A DNA stretch of 64,000 nt from Angiostrongylus vasorum (GCA_018806985.1 JADANN010000119.1:62001-126000), one strand, 5' to 3'. Shown: positions 47,227 through 59,095, counted from the stretch's first letter. A program made the numbers and translations. The notes: a model not told the origin generated them from the letters alone.

Positions 47227-47939
47227 GTAGCATTCAGTATAATGTGAAAACGTGACGAAGTTTGTCTCATAGATATCATCGCGTTCTATGCCAATGTCAT
47301 ATACGACCTTGACCACGGCAACAATAACAGTTCATCGAATGTATGAGTGTACGTGAAACATGCATAACACAGTTAAAAAAGGTAATTCGTCGTGAATTTT
47401 CCTTTCTAGCTTCACGTGAAACTCAATCGCAAATGATGTTTGGTGTTACTAGCCGATTTGTCACAGTGTCTTGAGAGACACAGAACCTTTTTTGGTGTTT
47501 TAGTGGTTTTCGATGTGAAACTGGTTCGTAATAAGCGCTTATTTAATATGTGAAGCATCAATTTCAAGCTAATAGACTGTAGAATTATGTGCTAACATTT
47601 GTGACATTCTTCATGATTCTTATTGTTTTCGATCAAGTAGAATGCGCTTCGATTTTCTTCCCTTTCTTCTGTTTAAATAGCTGAATGCTTGCTGTCTTTG
47701 GAAGAAATTTCATACGCATCATGTTCGTGAAGCACTCACTGAACCTGTTTTCCTCTCGATGTTTCATTTCTCGTCGTTGGCACTTTCCTGATTTATTGGA
47801 TCACTTGGTATGGTTTTTCCAGTTGGTATCGACGGTCTCACTCTGTCAGTTTCATAGCACCCCTTTTCCAAGTCGCTCATCTTACATAGCACTTATTTCA
47901 TATATTGTTATCCCACACTAAACAGCAATAGATGGAATT

Positions 47940-48372
47940 GCTAACTTGCGATGAATGGATGTATGGTTCTAGGATGGCTGATAAAAAGTTCTATGCCTTT
48001 TTTTCTCTGATAACGTTACCTTCTAGTGAGGTTGTCAGGGAGTCCTGTGCGTTTGGTGTAGCCTGCGTTGTTGTCGGAACTAGTCGGAACACCTTCGGAG
48101 GTTCTGACCGTCGAACCGGGCTGGTTTGCGCTGCGTTGCTTTGTGGCATTCTGAGCATCGCAACAATCTCATATATCCCCGCCCATTGCTTTCGCTTTTC
48201 AAACGCGAACTGCTTCTTTGCTACTTTCGCGATGCGTTCTGTTCTCACGCATAGCCACATCATAAGCATAAAGGCCGTTCGTATTTTTCACTTTCATCAT
48301 TTCTTTGGTTTCTTCGGTTGCTGCTTCTTCTCGCTTGGGTGTCAAGAATCGGAAGTGTTACTGCGATATTAG
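47940..48372. other. GC-elevated region with overlapping open frames
   Basis: A reverse-strand frame (47991-48269) has protein-like composition, including QSNAAQTSPVRRSEPPKVF and a possible donor at GAAG|GTAACG. A longer plus-strand frame overlaps it. No firm acceptor was found for either, so I leave the coding question open. Confidence 0.25.
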
Positions 48373-48402
48373 CATCAACCTAGTACTTAGTGTTCCATTT
48401 AG

Positions 48403-48594
48403 TATAAGCTGGAGGGAGTGTGCCTCGATTGCGCGTTACGTTACCTCTCATCTCTACGGACCTCAGCATCTGCTGATGCACTGAGCTGGCCCACTCATCA
48501 GTCTGGTGGGCCGTGCACATGGCTTCAGCAGGACACTTCCATCTGCATGCCCACCATCTCACATTGGCCACACACAATGGATCCTATCACAACA
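48403..48594 (+). CDS. Candidate 64-codon exon, unrecognised
   Basis: Bounded by a GTTCCATTTAG acceptor and an ACAACA|GTACGC donor and open throughout in phase 0. Residues include YKLEGVCLDCALRYLSSL, SADALSWPTHQSGGPCTW and the end TISHWPHTMDPITT, with five Cys. GC-rich compared with its flanks. It may belong with 47096-47226 (phases match) to a gene upstream of kin-20. A reverse-strand frame also covers it but lacks clean splice sites. Confidence 0.35.
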
Positions 48595-48599
48595 GTACG

Positions 48600-49526
48600 C
48601 CTCGCTTCTTTGGCGTTCGCTGTGGATCCAGTTCTATTTTCGCGCTTCATTGACGGTCGAATTCCTCAAGTTCATCGAAGAGGTGGGCTGGCCACATTAT
48701 TTCTTTCTTAAGCTATTGCTTCAGTGTTTTTTTTCTCTATTAGAGAGTGGCAATAGGACTGATATATAGGTCACAACTGGTTGGAATGAAGTTGGCTAGT
48801 GTCTGCTGAGCCCTTGTCAGTCGCTAATTTTTTATCGTATAAATGCTTAATTTTAAGTCGAAAGTTCAAAATAAAATGGACCTTTTGTGAAGATTGCTTA
48901 CAGATTTAGAGCAATGGAAGAAAATCTGTCATAAGTTCTTTGGGTTTTTAATCCTCCAGTTGTCGAAAAAAATGGGCTAAGTTGTCTACGGATAAAGAAA
49001 TACTCTCCAGAGTTGTTAGTTTGTAGATCTGTAGCCAATAAAAAGCTACTATCATTCAAAATAGCGCAGTGTTTTGCTTCTTGTGTACTTCATTGATGTT
49101 TTACTCTCGTGTGGTCACATTAATTGAAACGTAGTGCTTATGGTATGTTTTATTATATATTTTATTGTTGTAAACATAAGCGGAGTTCGTTAAGAGTTTT
49201 TTCATGAAAGATGGCTTGTACTCCAATAGATCCAAAGACAGACGGATCCTTAAACGGCTTTGATTTGGTTAGTATTTCCAATGTTAGTTGCTTAAGTGGT
49301 TGGTCTTCAATGTGAAATGACTTCTTATGTTCTACTTTTTAGCCTAACATTTTTTGAACTGAGAATATCTTACCCACATTACTGGTTAACAACCGAAACA
49401 GTTTGTATATCTGTAGCGATTCGAATGAGTTTATCATAAAAGTGAGCGTGCTTCTCTTCATATTACGGACTTAAGCGATTTTTTTTGGCTCTACAAACAC
49501 TTTTGGAAATAATTGTTGCTTTATGA
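48600..49526. other. No supported gene
   Basis: AT-rich. One short ATG frame at 49212 (MACTPIDPKTDGSLNGFDL, then GTTAGT) could be an alternative first exon for the downstream kinase, but its phase does not fit the kinase exon at 51207. Confidence 0.3.
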
Positions 49527-49528
49527 TA

Positions 49529-49803
49529 AAAGGATAGTGTTGTCGGTGTTGATCAACCCATGCGGGATGCGCCATGCACTCGACTGTGTTAAGCATCGTT
49601 GGAGGTGATTGAATGCATATCTGGCCTTCACAATGGCTCACGGTGGCCTAGCGATAAATCAGGCCAGTGCTGCTATCCTCTCAGACAAGTCTGGTACTAA
49701 TTTGCCGACCTCGGATAGATGGAAGGCTTGATGGGCCTTGGGGACAGGAATCGATCACAGATGTATTGAACACCGCCTCCAACCACTGCGCCAGACGCGC
49801 TCG
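49529..49803 (-). mobile_element. SINE family A, copy 7 (reverse)
   Basis: Tail AAAAGGATAGTGTTGTCGG at left, GGAGGTGATTGAATGCATAT, CAGTGCTGCTATCCTCTCAG, then a GGGGACAGGAATCGATCAC B-box block and CACTGCGCCAGACGCGCTC head. Confidence 0.85.
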
Positions 49804-51206
49804 TTTGCTTCATAATAAGATCTTTTTTTCGTTCCTTGTTCTTAGTTAAAGTGTAGCATTATCAAAAGCTGGTACTTCTTTCGACTAAACACATTTCCTG
49901 CAATAAGCTCTGTTTATCCTTTGCATGTCATCACTCCTTATCATCGTTCGTTGTTCGCTGTTCCCCTAGATTAGGGTGTTTGTTGTTAGGTGTTTGGTTC
50001 TTGTTTTAAAGAAACACCACTAGCTCAACATAGTGGCTGACGAGCGATATGAGCGCAGTAGCCTTGAGAGATCAGTTTGTAAGAAGGTTGGTGATAGTGA
50101 TATGTAGAGTAATCGAAAACAAGTAGATTTCTTCAGTAGATGTGGCTGAATTCGTTGTGTTGACTTCTCCATCCGTTTTGTCATCGTTCTATACTCTACC
50201 ACACCCATCTAACCACCACTAGTGCCGCTATAATTTTGTAGATAACTTAGACTGGTACCCGACCACTGTGCACTAGTTCAACTTCAGAGGTGAATGTCAG
50301 GGTCAGTGTTGTGAAATAATAAGAAGTAAATGTGATAACGGTCTTCTGAACACTGAAATATTTGTTTTATTGTCCAGGGTTTTGGTTTTCTTTATTTTCA
50401 TCATCTTACTATTTGCATTGCTTTTTTGGTAATGAAGTGCGCAGAAAACTGCTACCACTCCCCGGACGTTGTTGTTTGAAAAAAGAAGAAAAAGTGATTT
50501 AAAATTAGCAAGTAGGAACCAAATGCTTAAATAGGTATTGTTTCATAAGTTTAGTACAGTTACTAAAATGTTAGGTACAGTATAAAAGGGTTTTGTAAGA
50601 GTTATTCAGGACTTAGAAAGCTGTTCTTCGAAAACGTCTATGTTTTGATTGTAAACTAGTGACGCATAATTAAAGGCTTTGTTTTAGTATTTGTTTTAGT
50701 GGAGTCGTAATAGTGATTTTTTTTGGGAAGTTTATGATATGTATCGTGGCAAACTTCTCGAAGAAGGAAATTTGTCTTTTTATCCCTTTTCTTCTCTTTA
50801 TTAATTTAATGGGCTGCTGATGAGTTTTGCTTTTCAATATATCACGTTTATGAGAACATAACTCAATGTGATTGCTTCACTTTCCTTCTCATACATTCTT
50901 ACATGTAATTTCTTAACACAATCGAAATAGTATGAGCCATATGACTTGTACTTATGACGTCATTTTGCTGATATAAGTAATGTATGGTTTAAATAATCGG
51001 CAAAAATATTAGCCATTGTCGCCAAGGTGTTCGGATCATTGAGAAGATGTGTTGGCGACTAACAGAAATGTTAAATGTGTTGCTAGTATGTTTCCGGCTA
51101 TAGATCTAGCAGTTTTACAAGTCCTAGGACAAGCCTTGATTAAAATTGGAAAAGTTTATCCAACCTGACTTTAGAATACGCAAATGATTTTTTGGATTTT
51201 TTTTAG
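49804..51206 (+). other. 5' flank of the kinase gene, no gene supported
   Basis: AT-rich, with no exon or repeat I can name. Likely intergenic or promoter sequence of the CK1 gene, or an outron removed by trans-splicing. Confidence 0.35.
51197..51206 (+). promoter_or_regulatory. Likely trans-splice acceptor of kin-20
   Basis: T-run ending TTTTTTTTAG immediately before CCGATATG, 5 nt from the start codon. Short leaders like this are typical of SL1-type trans-spliced nematode mRNAs, but a cis exon is not excluded. Confidence 0.5.
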
Positions 51207-51653
51207 CCGATATGCAGATGGAGCTGCGGGTCGGTGGACGATTCAGGCTCGGAAGAAAGATCGGAAGTGGCTCATTCGGTGACATATATTTAGGTTTGCT
51301 TGCTATTTCCTTTAATTATACACGATCATATGAGGTTGGAACATAAATCCTTGCCGATTTGTGGTTTTCAAATTTTCTTCTACTTCACATTCACATTTGT
51401 TTGACTGAGGTTGTGTTCATAAATAGGATCAAAGATGGAAATCCAGGTAAATACGGCAACAGCTTGTGCCCTAGCTCAATAAGTTTTTCTAACATGCTTC
51501 AAGGAGGTGAGAACGTTATATGTTAGGATGCTGTGTTGCTGTGTTTATATCGTAAATTAGTACTAAGCCTTCTGGAAACATGCTGAAATGTTTGATCAGA
51601 GTGGGAATGGATCAACTTTACTATTTTCTCACATTCTAGTTCAGTAGAGAATC

Positions 51654-51698
<45 letters not shown>

Positions 51699-54091
51699 TA
51701 TTTACTTATATGAGATTGGAAGGAAAGGGGCATATAACGCAGTGGTTGGCGGTGCCCCGCAACACACGCGTGGAATCGATCCCGGCGTCCATGGCCCACC
51801 AAGCCTTCCAGCCCTGCGGGGTCGGCAAATTGGTACCAGACTTGTCTGGGAGGATAGCAGCACTGGCTCGATACATTGGTATGCCATCGCGAGTCATTGT
51901 AAAGACCAGATATGCACTCACCTCCAGCGATGCTTAATGAAATCGAGTGCATGGTGCACCCTCTGGGATTGATCAGCATCGGAAGCTTTATCCTTTTATC
52001 CTTTATGATTGAAAGGATTTGAAACTGGATTAACAGCATTTGGTGCCCATTTTTTCTAAAAGCATTTTTAATCTCAGGGCTTAATGTGCAGACCAATGAG
52101 GAGGTGGCAGTGAAGTTGGAATGCATCAAGTCTAAACACCCGCAGCTCCATATCGAAGCGCGGCTTTATCGCGTTATGTCTGGTGGAGTAGGAATTCCTG
52201 ACGTATGTTTTTGTAGGATGCATCACTAAGTTTTTGCATTGTTTTTCGAAGTTGAAGACTAAATAATGCAAACTTGTTGGAAAATGTGTCGTTTTTATCC
52301 TTAAGTGCCGTAACAACTATTTCTATATTTTAGGTAAAGTGGTGTGGCTTAGAAGGTGATTATAATGTTATGGTCATGGAACTTCTCGGTCCTTCATTAG
52401 AAGATCTATTTAATTTCTGCCAGCGAAAATTCTCTTTGAAGACGGTTCTACTGCTCGCCGATCAGATGATCGCTCGAGTTGAATACATTCACCAACGGGA
52501 CTATATTCATCGTGATATCAAACCGGACAATTTTCTTATGGGTTTAGGAAAGCGGGGAAATTTAGTATATATAATTGATTTCGGGTTGGCTAAGAAGTAT
52601 CGCGATTCGCGATCTCAGCACATTCCATATCGAGAGCATAAGAATCTCACTGGAACTGCTCGATATGCTAGTGTCAATACCCATCGCGGAATCGGTAATT
52701 TTATCGTGGTTTTGGCGTAACCTTATTCCTTTGTATTTGTGGCATTGTTATAATGATTCTAGGTCTAGATCCGTGATCCAAAGCGATATATTACATCCTA
52801 TGTTTAATCTGTTGATTCAGAACAGTCACGTCGTGATGACATCGAATCATTAGGATACGTTCTGATGTACTTTAATCGTGGGACCCTTCCGTGGCAGGGT
52901 TTGAAAGCGGCAACAAAACGCCAAAAGTATGATAAAATTTCTGAGAAGAAGATCTCGACTTCGATCGAAGAACTTTGTGCATCTTATCCAGGTGGGCCTA
53001 ATTAGTCGATGCTCTCTATGGTTCTGTTAATTTTTGTGGAATCTATTTCTCTGACATCCATTTTTCAGAAGCTTTTGCTACGTACCTACGATATAGTCGT
53101 ACGTTAGGATTTGAAGACACGCCTGACTATGCTCACCTTCGGCAGTTGTTTCGTAGTCTTTTCCAACGTCAAGGACTTCGTTACGACTACCTCTTTGATT
53201 GGAACTTACTAAAGTTTGTCGTGAGCATCTGTGAAACGAAAAACTTTTTTTTGCGAGGATTTTCGATTATCAGACATGGCAACATAGTATTCTCTGAATA
53301 GACAGATGATTAAGAAAAGTTTATTAGTTTGAATTGTACTCTTTCATTGATAAGCTAACATTACGTTCAAAATAAACAGATTGTCAGCCTCATGTCAGCT
53401 TATCGAGGAAAGAGTTCATATTGATTATTCATACCGAGGTTAAAGGAAAGTCGAGTTTGGAGTAAAGTTTGAACGGTGTCATAAAACTTCACTGAAGTAA
53501 ACAGTCAATAATTTCCTCCAAAATGTCGTAGTTGTCGAAAAATACAAAACAAACGGGGTTTTAGAATTTCATAGTAAGAACTGAATTCAGTGGGACCATG
53601 TTTCCATCGCTGATTTTTATTCGTCGTAGTGGACTGTGGCTATCTGGTCTTATAAATGAACTGAAGTAGGATTATTATAACTGCTACGCTTTCTGTCGCT
53701 ACGAGCCGATAACCCGAAACGTTACCAACAGTAAGCATTTATAAGCATTCTTATCAATAGTGAAACATATCCACTAGAGATTTTGTGTGATAAGAGCTGA
53801 ATTCCGAACTTTTCAATACCATTATTGCCATTTTCTTAAATTTTGCGTGACTGGTAGTAGTGACAGAGTTTTGTTTACATAAAATATTACTTGCAACTTA
53901 AAACGCTCTCCGTTTCGTGTTCACTTCTCTAAGAACATTTGTTTAATGTTCCTTAGCAATAGTACTTATCTATTCACTGTTCCTTCCTGATTGTTTCATT
54001 ATAAGTGGTGGTCCTTACTGATTATTTTATTTACAGAACGGCTAAACGTCTTCAGCAATCAACTGTTCCTGCAATCGGCAGGACCGACTAG
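51207..54091 (+). CDS. kin-20: Casein kinase I delta/epsilon-type Ser/Thr kinase (KIN-20-like)
   Basis: Exons: 51207-51293 (ATG at 51212), 52078-52202, 52334-52694, 52821-52991, 53069-53220, with a tentative last exon at 54037. The first five join in frame to 297 codons covering the whole kinase domain. Motifs: [11 protein letters not shown] start; Gly loop [11 protein letters not shown]; catalytic Lys in VAVKLEC; CK1-typical [35 protein letters not shown]; catalytic [24 protein letters not shown]1 activation segment [10 protein letters not shown] and NTHRGIEQSRRDD; end FDWNLLKF. The order and wording are those of CK1 delta/epsilon, whose C. elegans member KIN-20 (Doubletime orthologue) acts in developmental timing. 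The ATG sits 5 nt after a T-rich acceptor, as expected for spliced-leader trans-splicing. Odd: LLKF is followed by Val rather than the usual Gly, and the C-terminal tail exon does not phase cleanly. A SINE and a (TA) tract lie in intron 1. Confidence 0.9.
51653..51711. repeat. (TA)n microsatellite
   Basis: About 58 bp of TA/CA-interrupted repeat in kin-20 intron 1, ending 16 bp before the head of SINE copy 8. Confidence 0.9.
51727..52006 (+). mobile_element. SINE family A, copy 8 (in kin-20 intron 1)
   Basis: GGCATATAACGCAGTGGTTG head, GGAATCGATCCCGGCG B-box block, GACTTGTCTGGGAGGATAGC core, and a TTATCCTTTTATCCTTTATG tail. Same orientation as the gene; its last bases lie about 70 bp before the next exon's acceptor. 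Confidence 0.88.
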
Positions 54092-54486
54092 AGGACATTT
54101 AGGCATTCCTGGAATACTAATGTAAGACGACTTGTCATCATAATCTAGATATTGTCTTCATTCATAGAAAGGTCTCATTAAGATTTTGAAGAGCCCAAGT
54201 TTTCTATCCGATGTCAGTGGAAAGTTGTTAAGGGCACTTCTTGCTTATTCGTGAAATTTTGCGTTTGTGCTGTGTAACTAATACAATCCCTTAGTGCTTT
54301 CTGACTTAGTGAAAAGCTTGTAGGAAAAGTTTTTTGTAGTGGAATGGATCACTTTTTGCTATACTAAGTTGTTCACTGTGAATTGTCTACTTTCACAATA
54401 AGAAGGTTTTTGGTAATTCTGGTATCTTTTGATCGCTGGGATTCTCAATATATTAGTGTGGGATGTATCACTTTACTTACTTGGTT

Positions 54487-54832
54487 ACATAGATGGCCCA
54501 TCACACTGGTTGTACGGGCCTCAGCATAATCTCCATTTTTCGGAGTTCTGCTAGTTTGGCTATTTGTGTTTCCTTGGAGTCCTGAGGTCAGCATAACCGA
54601 AGTCTGCCGCAGGTCGTCACCACCACAGGCAGTTGCCGCCCTTGTGGATCCAGAGGGGATTTACCACTATGCGACTAGTTTGGTACCAGGACAGTGGTGG
54701 ATCCTGGTATTGGTTTACTCTTAGCTGAGCTTCCTGATGGAAACACCGGGCTCCTTCTCAGCTTAAGAGACCCTGCCAGGGGATGAATCCTCCCAGCCAC
54801 GATGAGGCAGTAAACCGTTGGGAGGGAGGTAT
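54487..54832 (-). repeat. Family B repeat, copy 5 (reverse, shortened)
   Basis: Left end ATGGCCCATCACACTGG. Includes GTCTGCCGCAGGTCGTCACC, GGACAGTGGTGGATCCTGG and GGCAGTAAACCGTTGGGAGG. About 35 bp of the usual CGCTGTACATCGCA-type segment is missing. Confidence 0.78.
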
Positions 54833-55299
54833 CAATTTAATTTTCAGACTTTGTGATTTTATCTCTTTAGTTAGTTCTGTCGAGTTCACTTGCTGTAATC
54901 GTACTTTTATCATTTTATCGCTGTTTTTTTCTCCAGCGTTAATCAACATGATATCCGTAAAATGATCCCCTAGAACTTTCTACTTTTCTAAGCAATTTAA
55001 CACAATGCCGGCGAGGTTTTTAGCGTCTCTGCCACTTAGAAGGACCCTTAAGTTCCAGAGTTTGTGGACTTGCTGATTTCTTGACAACATACGATAATTC
55101 TTTGGTAAGTATAAGTGGAGGATTGTGAATATGACAGGATTATAGAAGAAGACACTTTGCTAAATTGCTATATGGTTACGAGTTGTATGTTTGATACTGT
55201 TTACTAAATGTTGCCTTGGTCTATCATGCAACCATGTACGTACCAGCATTTGTAAGTGTTTTCTGCCCTATGCTGAGTATGGTTTTGTTATTTTTATAC

Positions 55300-55395
55300 C
55301 CCCTCTCCTCCGTCCTCCTCCCTCCTCTCTCCTCCCTCCCCCTCCTCCCTACTCCCTCCTCCCTCGTCCCTCCCTCCCCTTCGCCTTCCCCTCTG
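55300..55395 (+). repeat. Polypyrimidine (CCT/CTC) tract
   Basis: About 95 bp of almost uninterrupted C/T made of CTCCTC, CCTCCC and TCTCC units; very few purines. The complementary strand is G/A-rich, so open frames here are low-complexity artefacts. Confidence 0.9.
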
Positions 55396-56344
55396 CCTGA
55401 TGGCTGGTCAATGAACTCAGTCGTGGGGAGGTTTTTTTGTTTATTTCTAATCGAAGAATATAGCATTTATCGTCCGATGCGTATTGGTTGAGTTATCAAC
55501 TGATGATCAGAAATATAGCAGGAGCGTTCTGTGTGCCGAAACAAACCATTATAAAAAAAATGACTCCCTTTGAACCCACACCGGTTATTCGTGGTGGCGC
55601 GTATAATTGTATAGGAAGCACATCGTCCGTTATATGTTAACATTTGAGAATACCTCTAATTTGTCTGCTAATTGTTGATCGCTTTCACTTGGGTTGGGTT
55701 CGGTTAATTAGCTTCAGGTTCTGGACGTCACTGGTAGCCTTGGACTTTCAATGGGCTTTTTTCTTCCGTCGCTTTAATCATAAGTCTGGGTTTGTTGAAC
55801 CAACGTAGTATGTTTCATACCTCGATTCATGCTGGAAAAGAAATTAGGGAAATACTTTTAATGAAAGAAATTAAGCACATCAAATATCGATTTAGAGGAG
55901 TAGGATAGCTAGTCTTTAATTGATATATAAGACATAAGTAATAAGTTATCTGAAAGAAAAAGGACGCCTGTAACCTTCTTATTGTAAAATCTGACATTTC
56001 ATTCTGAATCAGCTGTTTTGGTTACTCAAGTCACTGTTTCTATCCTCGTAGAAGGATTCAAGATACTGCAGCTGTTCGGTTATTTTGGTGATTTTTGCGA
56101 CACTGTGATCAGATTTTTCAAAATTCAAGACTTCATTGAGATCTACAAGCACTTTCGATTTATAATATATTTGTTGTATTTGTCGGTCACATAGATCGAA
56201 GTCGTAGTTATCAGCTCAATATAATTGCTAAGTCAAGTACGGCGACGGTTGCGAAGAGATGAAATGATTGATGCTATCTTCGTTTTGTGCTTAATCGTTG
56301 ATGGGCTTATTCAGCAGAGATTCTTAAGGGTCCCGAGGTGGCGA

Positions 56345-56569
56345 TCATTGTAGGCGACAAAGTTCGGTGAACATTAAACATGGCTGTGGTGACATAACTT
56401 TCCAATCGACTTGCAAAATTGTTCTAAATGTCATTTCTACAATATATGGAGGGACGTTGTCATATAGAATTCTTTCTGCTACTTTTAGAGCGTTTTCTCT
56501 GAATAGTTTTGCAAACTTTGGAGTTTGGCAGCATGAAACCATCGGTGTGTTAGTTTCGGTTGATAGAAG
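56345..56569 (-). CDS. Terminal exon of an unrecognised gene
   Basis: Reverse-strand exon after an ACAATCAG acceptor, open in phase 0 for 74 codons to TGA. Residues include LLSTETNTPMVSCCQTPKF, AKLFRENALKVAERILYDN and VPPYIVEMTFRTILQVDWKV, ending MFTELCRLQ. Composition suggests a folded helical domain. A Met within it could also serve as a start. No matching upstream exon identified, and I do not recognise the family. Confidence 0.42.
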   Translation of the reverse strand, partial: LLSTETNTPMVSCCQTPKFAKLFRENALKVAERILYDNVPPYIVEMTFRTILQVDWKVMSPQPCLMFTELCRLQ

Positions 56570-58180
56570 CTGATTGTGTTACATTTGTTCGCAATTTCAT
56601 CATCTTGGCTAAAGTACTTTTTTTTTCCTTATAAGAGCTTCAGATTATGTGACTGCAGTGTTACTCTCGAAACTCACCAATCCCATAGTGTTTAGAAGAA
56701 TTATAGGAAAAAAATCTTCTATACAGGAAAACGGAAATGATACCTATAAGTGTTTTACCGGCCATCAGCACGAAACCATGATGACTTCTATACGTGTCAT
56801 TCTTTCGTCACGAAAGTGTTAATGAAAAGAAACTGGTCCACTGAAAAACATCTTTAGTTTATGTGCAGATATCTTTTTTATTTAAGGCAAGTTCATAAAC
56901 AAAAGCTATTTTTTTTAGCTGAGATGCGCCCAGTTTATCATGTCACTTTCTGAAGGTCGACTTGAAGTCTACGTAAATCGAAACTCCAACATCTTTTTTT
57001 TGCTACATCTTTCCAGATAAACGAACTTGCTCGAACTCTGCTAATCTGCATAATAAGTTAACATGTCATTCATGTTCTATATGTGCATTTTTCGTGCCTT
57101 ACTAAGTTATACATTGGTACGTTTTTTTTAAAAATGCAAACCCTCGAATTTTCGTTCTTTTTTACGCTTTCTGTTTCTTTCCTTTTCTCCTCTCTGTCTT
57201 CCTCTTTTTGTTTTCATCGCTTTCTGTCGTTTTTCCATCTGTGGGAATCAGATCCTGTTGAAAGAATGTTGATCGGCCTGCGCAATGCGTCAACTTAAAC
57301 GAGCATTGCCAAGCTTTTTGGCGCGTTATATTTATTTGGTTCAATTTTCGATATTATCCATTTTCAATGTAAGAGCTTTCTTAATACTTTCATTCTATCC
57401 TCTCTTTATACTTTTCCAATTTTTCTTGTTCTTTGTGCGGGTGTTTTTAATATTTTCTTGTGTTTGTCTTTTAGCCATCTGCGAGTTCATTTTCCGCATT
57501 GTTGCCGTCAGATTTTTCATGTTTCAGTTTTCTCTCACGTTGTCTTTGTATGGTCAGTACGTGGGTGATTATCCTGACAAGTTTCATTAACTTCACTCAG
57601 CTATGCTGGTTTCGATGTTATATTCTTAGTCCAAGCTGTGTCGTAATGTTCACAATAGTATTAGTAATTATGATTCCGGCATTATCGTTATAAGCATTCA
57701 TCTTTTAATAATCGCCAAGTCAGGATGTAAAAGTAAATATTCTTTCATTTCTCTGTAATCGTCGTTTTCAATCTTAGATGTCGAAAAACTCAAGAATAGT
57801 ACATGAAGAAAAAAAAGTCTACTGGAAATTACTCACTGGGAAACAAGAATTATTCACGTTAAATTCACTTCACAGTTTCTGTGAGATTTCTTTGATTTTT
57901 CTTATTTAGCAACAGACTGCCGATGGGTGTACTTAGATCCAACGGGAGCATCGGAAAGTTATCGGATACGTTTTTGTTTAGAATTTACAATTAGAAAGTC
58001 TGATATGTGGTTTAAGTGGTGTTCTTTGTATCCTTTGTTAATTGGTTATCGATGTGTACTGAGCAGCTATGACGCAGTACATCGAGCACTGATGATTTTA
58101 CTTATTCGTGCAAGGGTCGCTCAACACTTTAGCAGGGTCACGGTTAATGTTAGTAGTAAATGGTCATCATAACCGTCATT
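56570..58180. other. T-rich region, no firm gene
   Basis: Contains pyrimidine-rich stretches (57140-57240). On the reverse strand a Lys/Arg-rich frame ends at 57162 (TESDENKKRKTERRKGKKQ), which could be a basic C-terminus or simply the translation of a polypurine run. A plus-strand stretch after TTATTTAG at 57909 is open in two frames. None is convincing. Confidence 0.25.
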
Positions 58181-58450
58181 GGGCGCGTGTAGCGCAGTGG
58201 TCGGGGACGTCCTGCAATACACACAGGATCGATCTCCTCGTCCTGAGGTCACCAAGCCTTCATCTTCCCGGGGTCGGTGACTTGGTAGCAGACCTGTCTG
58301 GGAGAATAGCAGCACTGGCTATATGCATCGGTGGTGCACCGCGAGTCATAAAGGCCAGATATGCGTTCACTCCAACGATGCTTAAGTGAAGTCGAATGGA
58401 TGACGTATTCCTCAGGGATTGATCAACGTTGAGCTCTATCGTCTTTTTAA
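58181..58450 (+). mobile_element. SINE family A, copy 9
   Basis: GGCGCGTGTAGCGCAGTGG head, ACAGGATCGATCTCC B-box block, CCTGTCTGGGAGAATAGCAG core, and GATTGATCAACGTTGAGCTC near the tail. Slightly diverged. Confidence 0.83.
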
Positions 58451-58889
58451 CCGTGTTGTTCGATATCCAAATACCATGTGTTTGTAAGTTTTTGTTTTTT
58501 AGTATGTTTCAGATGCCTGTTTGAACACATAGGCAACGGTACGCATTAATTACAAGGAATGCATGCGTGAAAATAGTATTGCCTCTGAACTTTAAATGAA
58601 TATATCCCAAATCGTAATGCACGTGATTATGCTACTAGGATTTATAGCTTTTTTCTTCCAACAAGTCGCAAGTTTTTGCTGTACACAGTTTTCTAAGTCT
58701 TTCGACCACGGGGAACCTAGTTTTCTCGTCGAGTGCGGTAGTAAATGAACTGCTTGGATTTCGAAGAACAAGACACGATGGTGGATCACTGATGTGTGTC
58801 TATGGCTATTTATACTGCGTTGAAACCTAGTGGTTACAAATTTAGATCTAAATTTCTTGCAAATTTTGATTTTAAATGGATTTGTTTTT

Positions 58890-59095
58890 TATGTGAGCTG
58901 CTGTAGCTTAGTGGTTAGAGGACCTTTGCGATCAACTAAGCCATTTATCCTTTCAGAGTGGGTCAATTGATACCAGGCTGGTCTTGGATGGTTAAAATAG
59001 TGGCATCGCCACATCTATAGAGCACTGGTCTCGATGCTTCAAGTGGAGTTCAATGCATAACGCATTTGTTCAGTGCCGAACATTATATCCTCTCT
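58890..59095 (+). mobile_element. Diverged tRNA-like SINE (A-related)
   Basis: Head GCTGCTGTAGCTTAGTGG is a strong A box. The B-box segment is deleted or eroded. The body keeps GGGTCAATTGATACCAGGC, GATGCTTCAAGTGGAG and TTCAATGCATAACGCATTTG. Confidence 0.55.

Larger units (their letters stand above)
54092..56344. other. Region after kin-20, repeats and no firm gene
   Basis: Contains family B copy 5 and the polypyrimidine tract (separate entries). The interval 54092-54121, just after the tentative kinase stop, is open in another frame up to AAT|GTAAGA, so an alternative kinase 3' exon is possible. Nothing else supported. Confidence 0.3.

Noticed and set aside
49212..49268. Short ATG exon (MACTPIDPKTDGSLNGFDL) as the first kin-20 exon
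   Set aside because: Its donor leaves in phase 0, while the kinase exon at 51207 needs phase 1 to keep the ATG frame.
51641..52129. 162-codon reverse-strand frame
   Set aside because: It covers a SINE, a TA tract and the antisense of a kin-20 exon.
57083..57590. Phe/Leu/Ser-rich plus-strand frames resembling membrane proteins
   Set aside because: They are translations of T-rich DNA without splice borders or conserved motifs.
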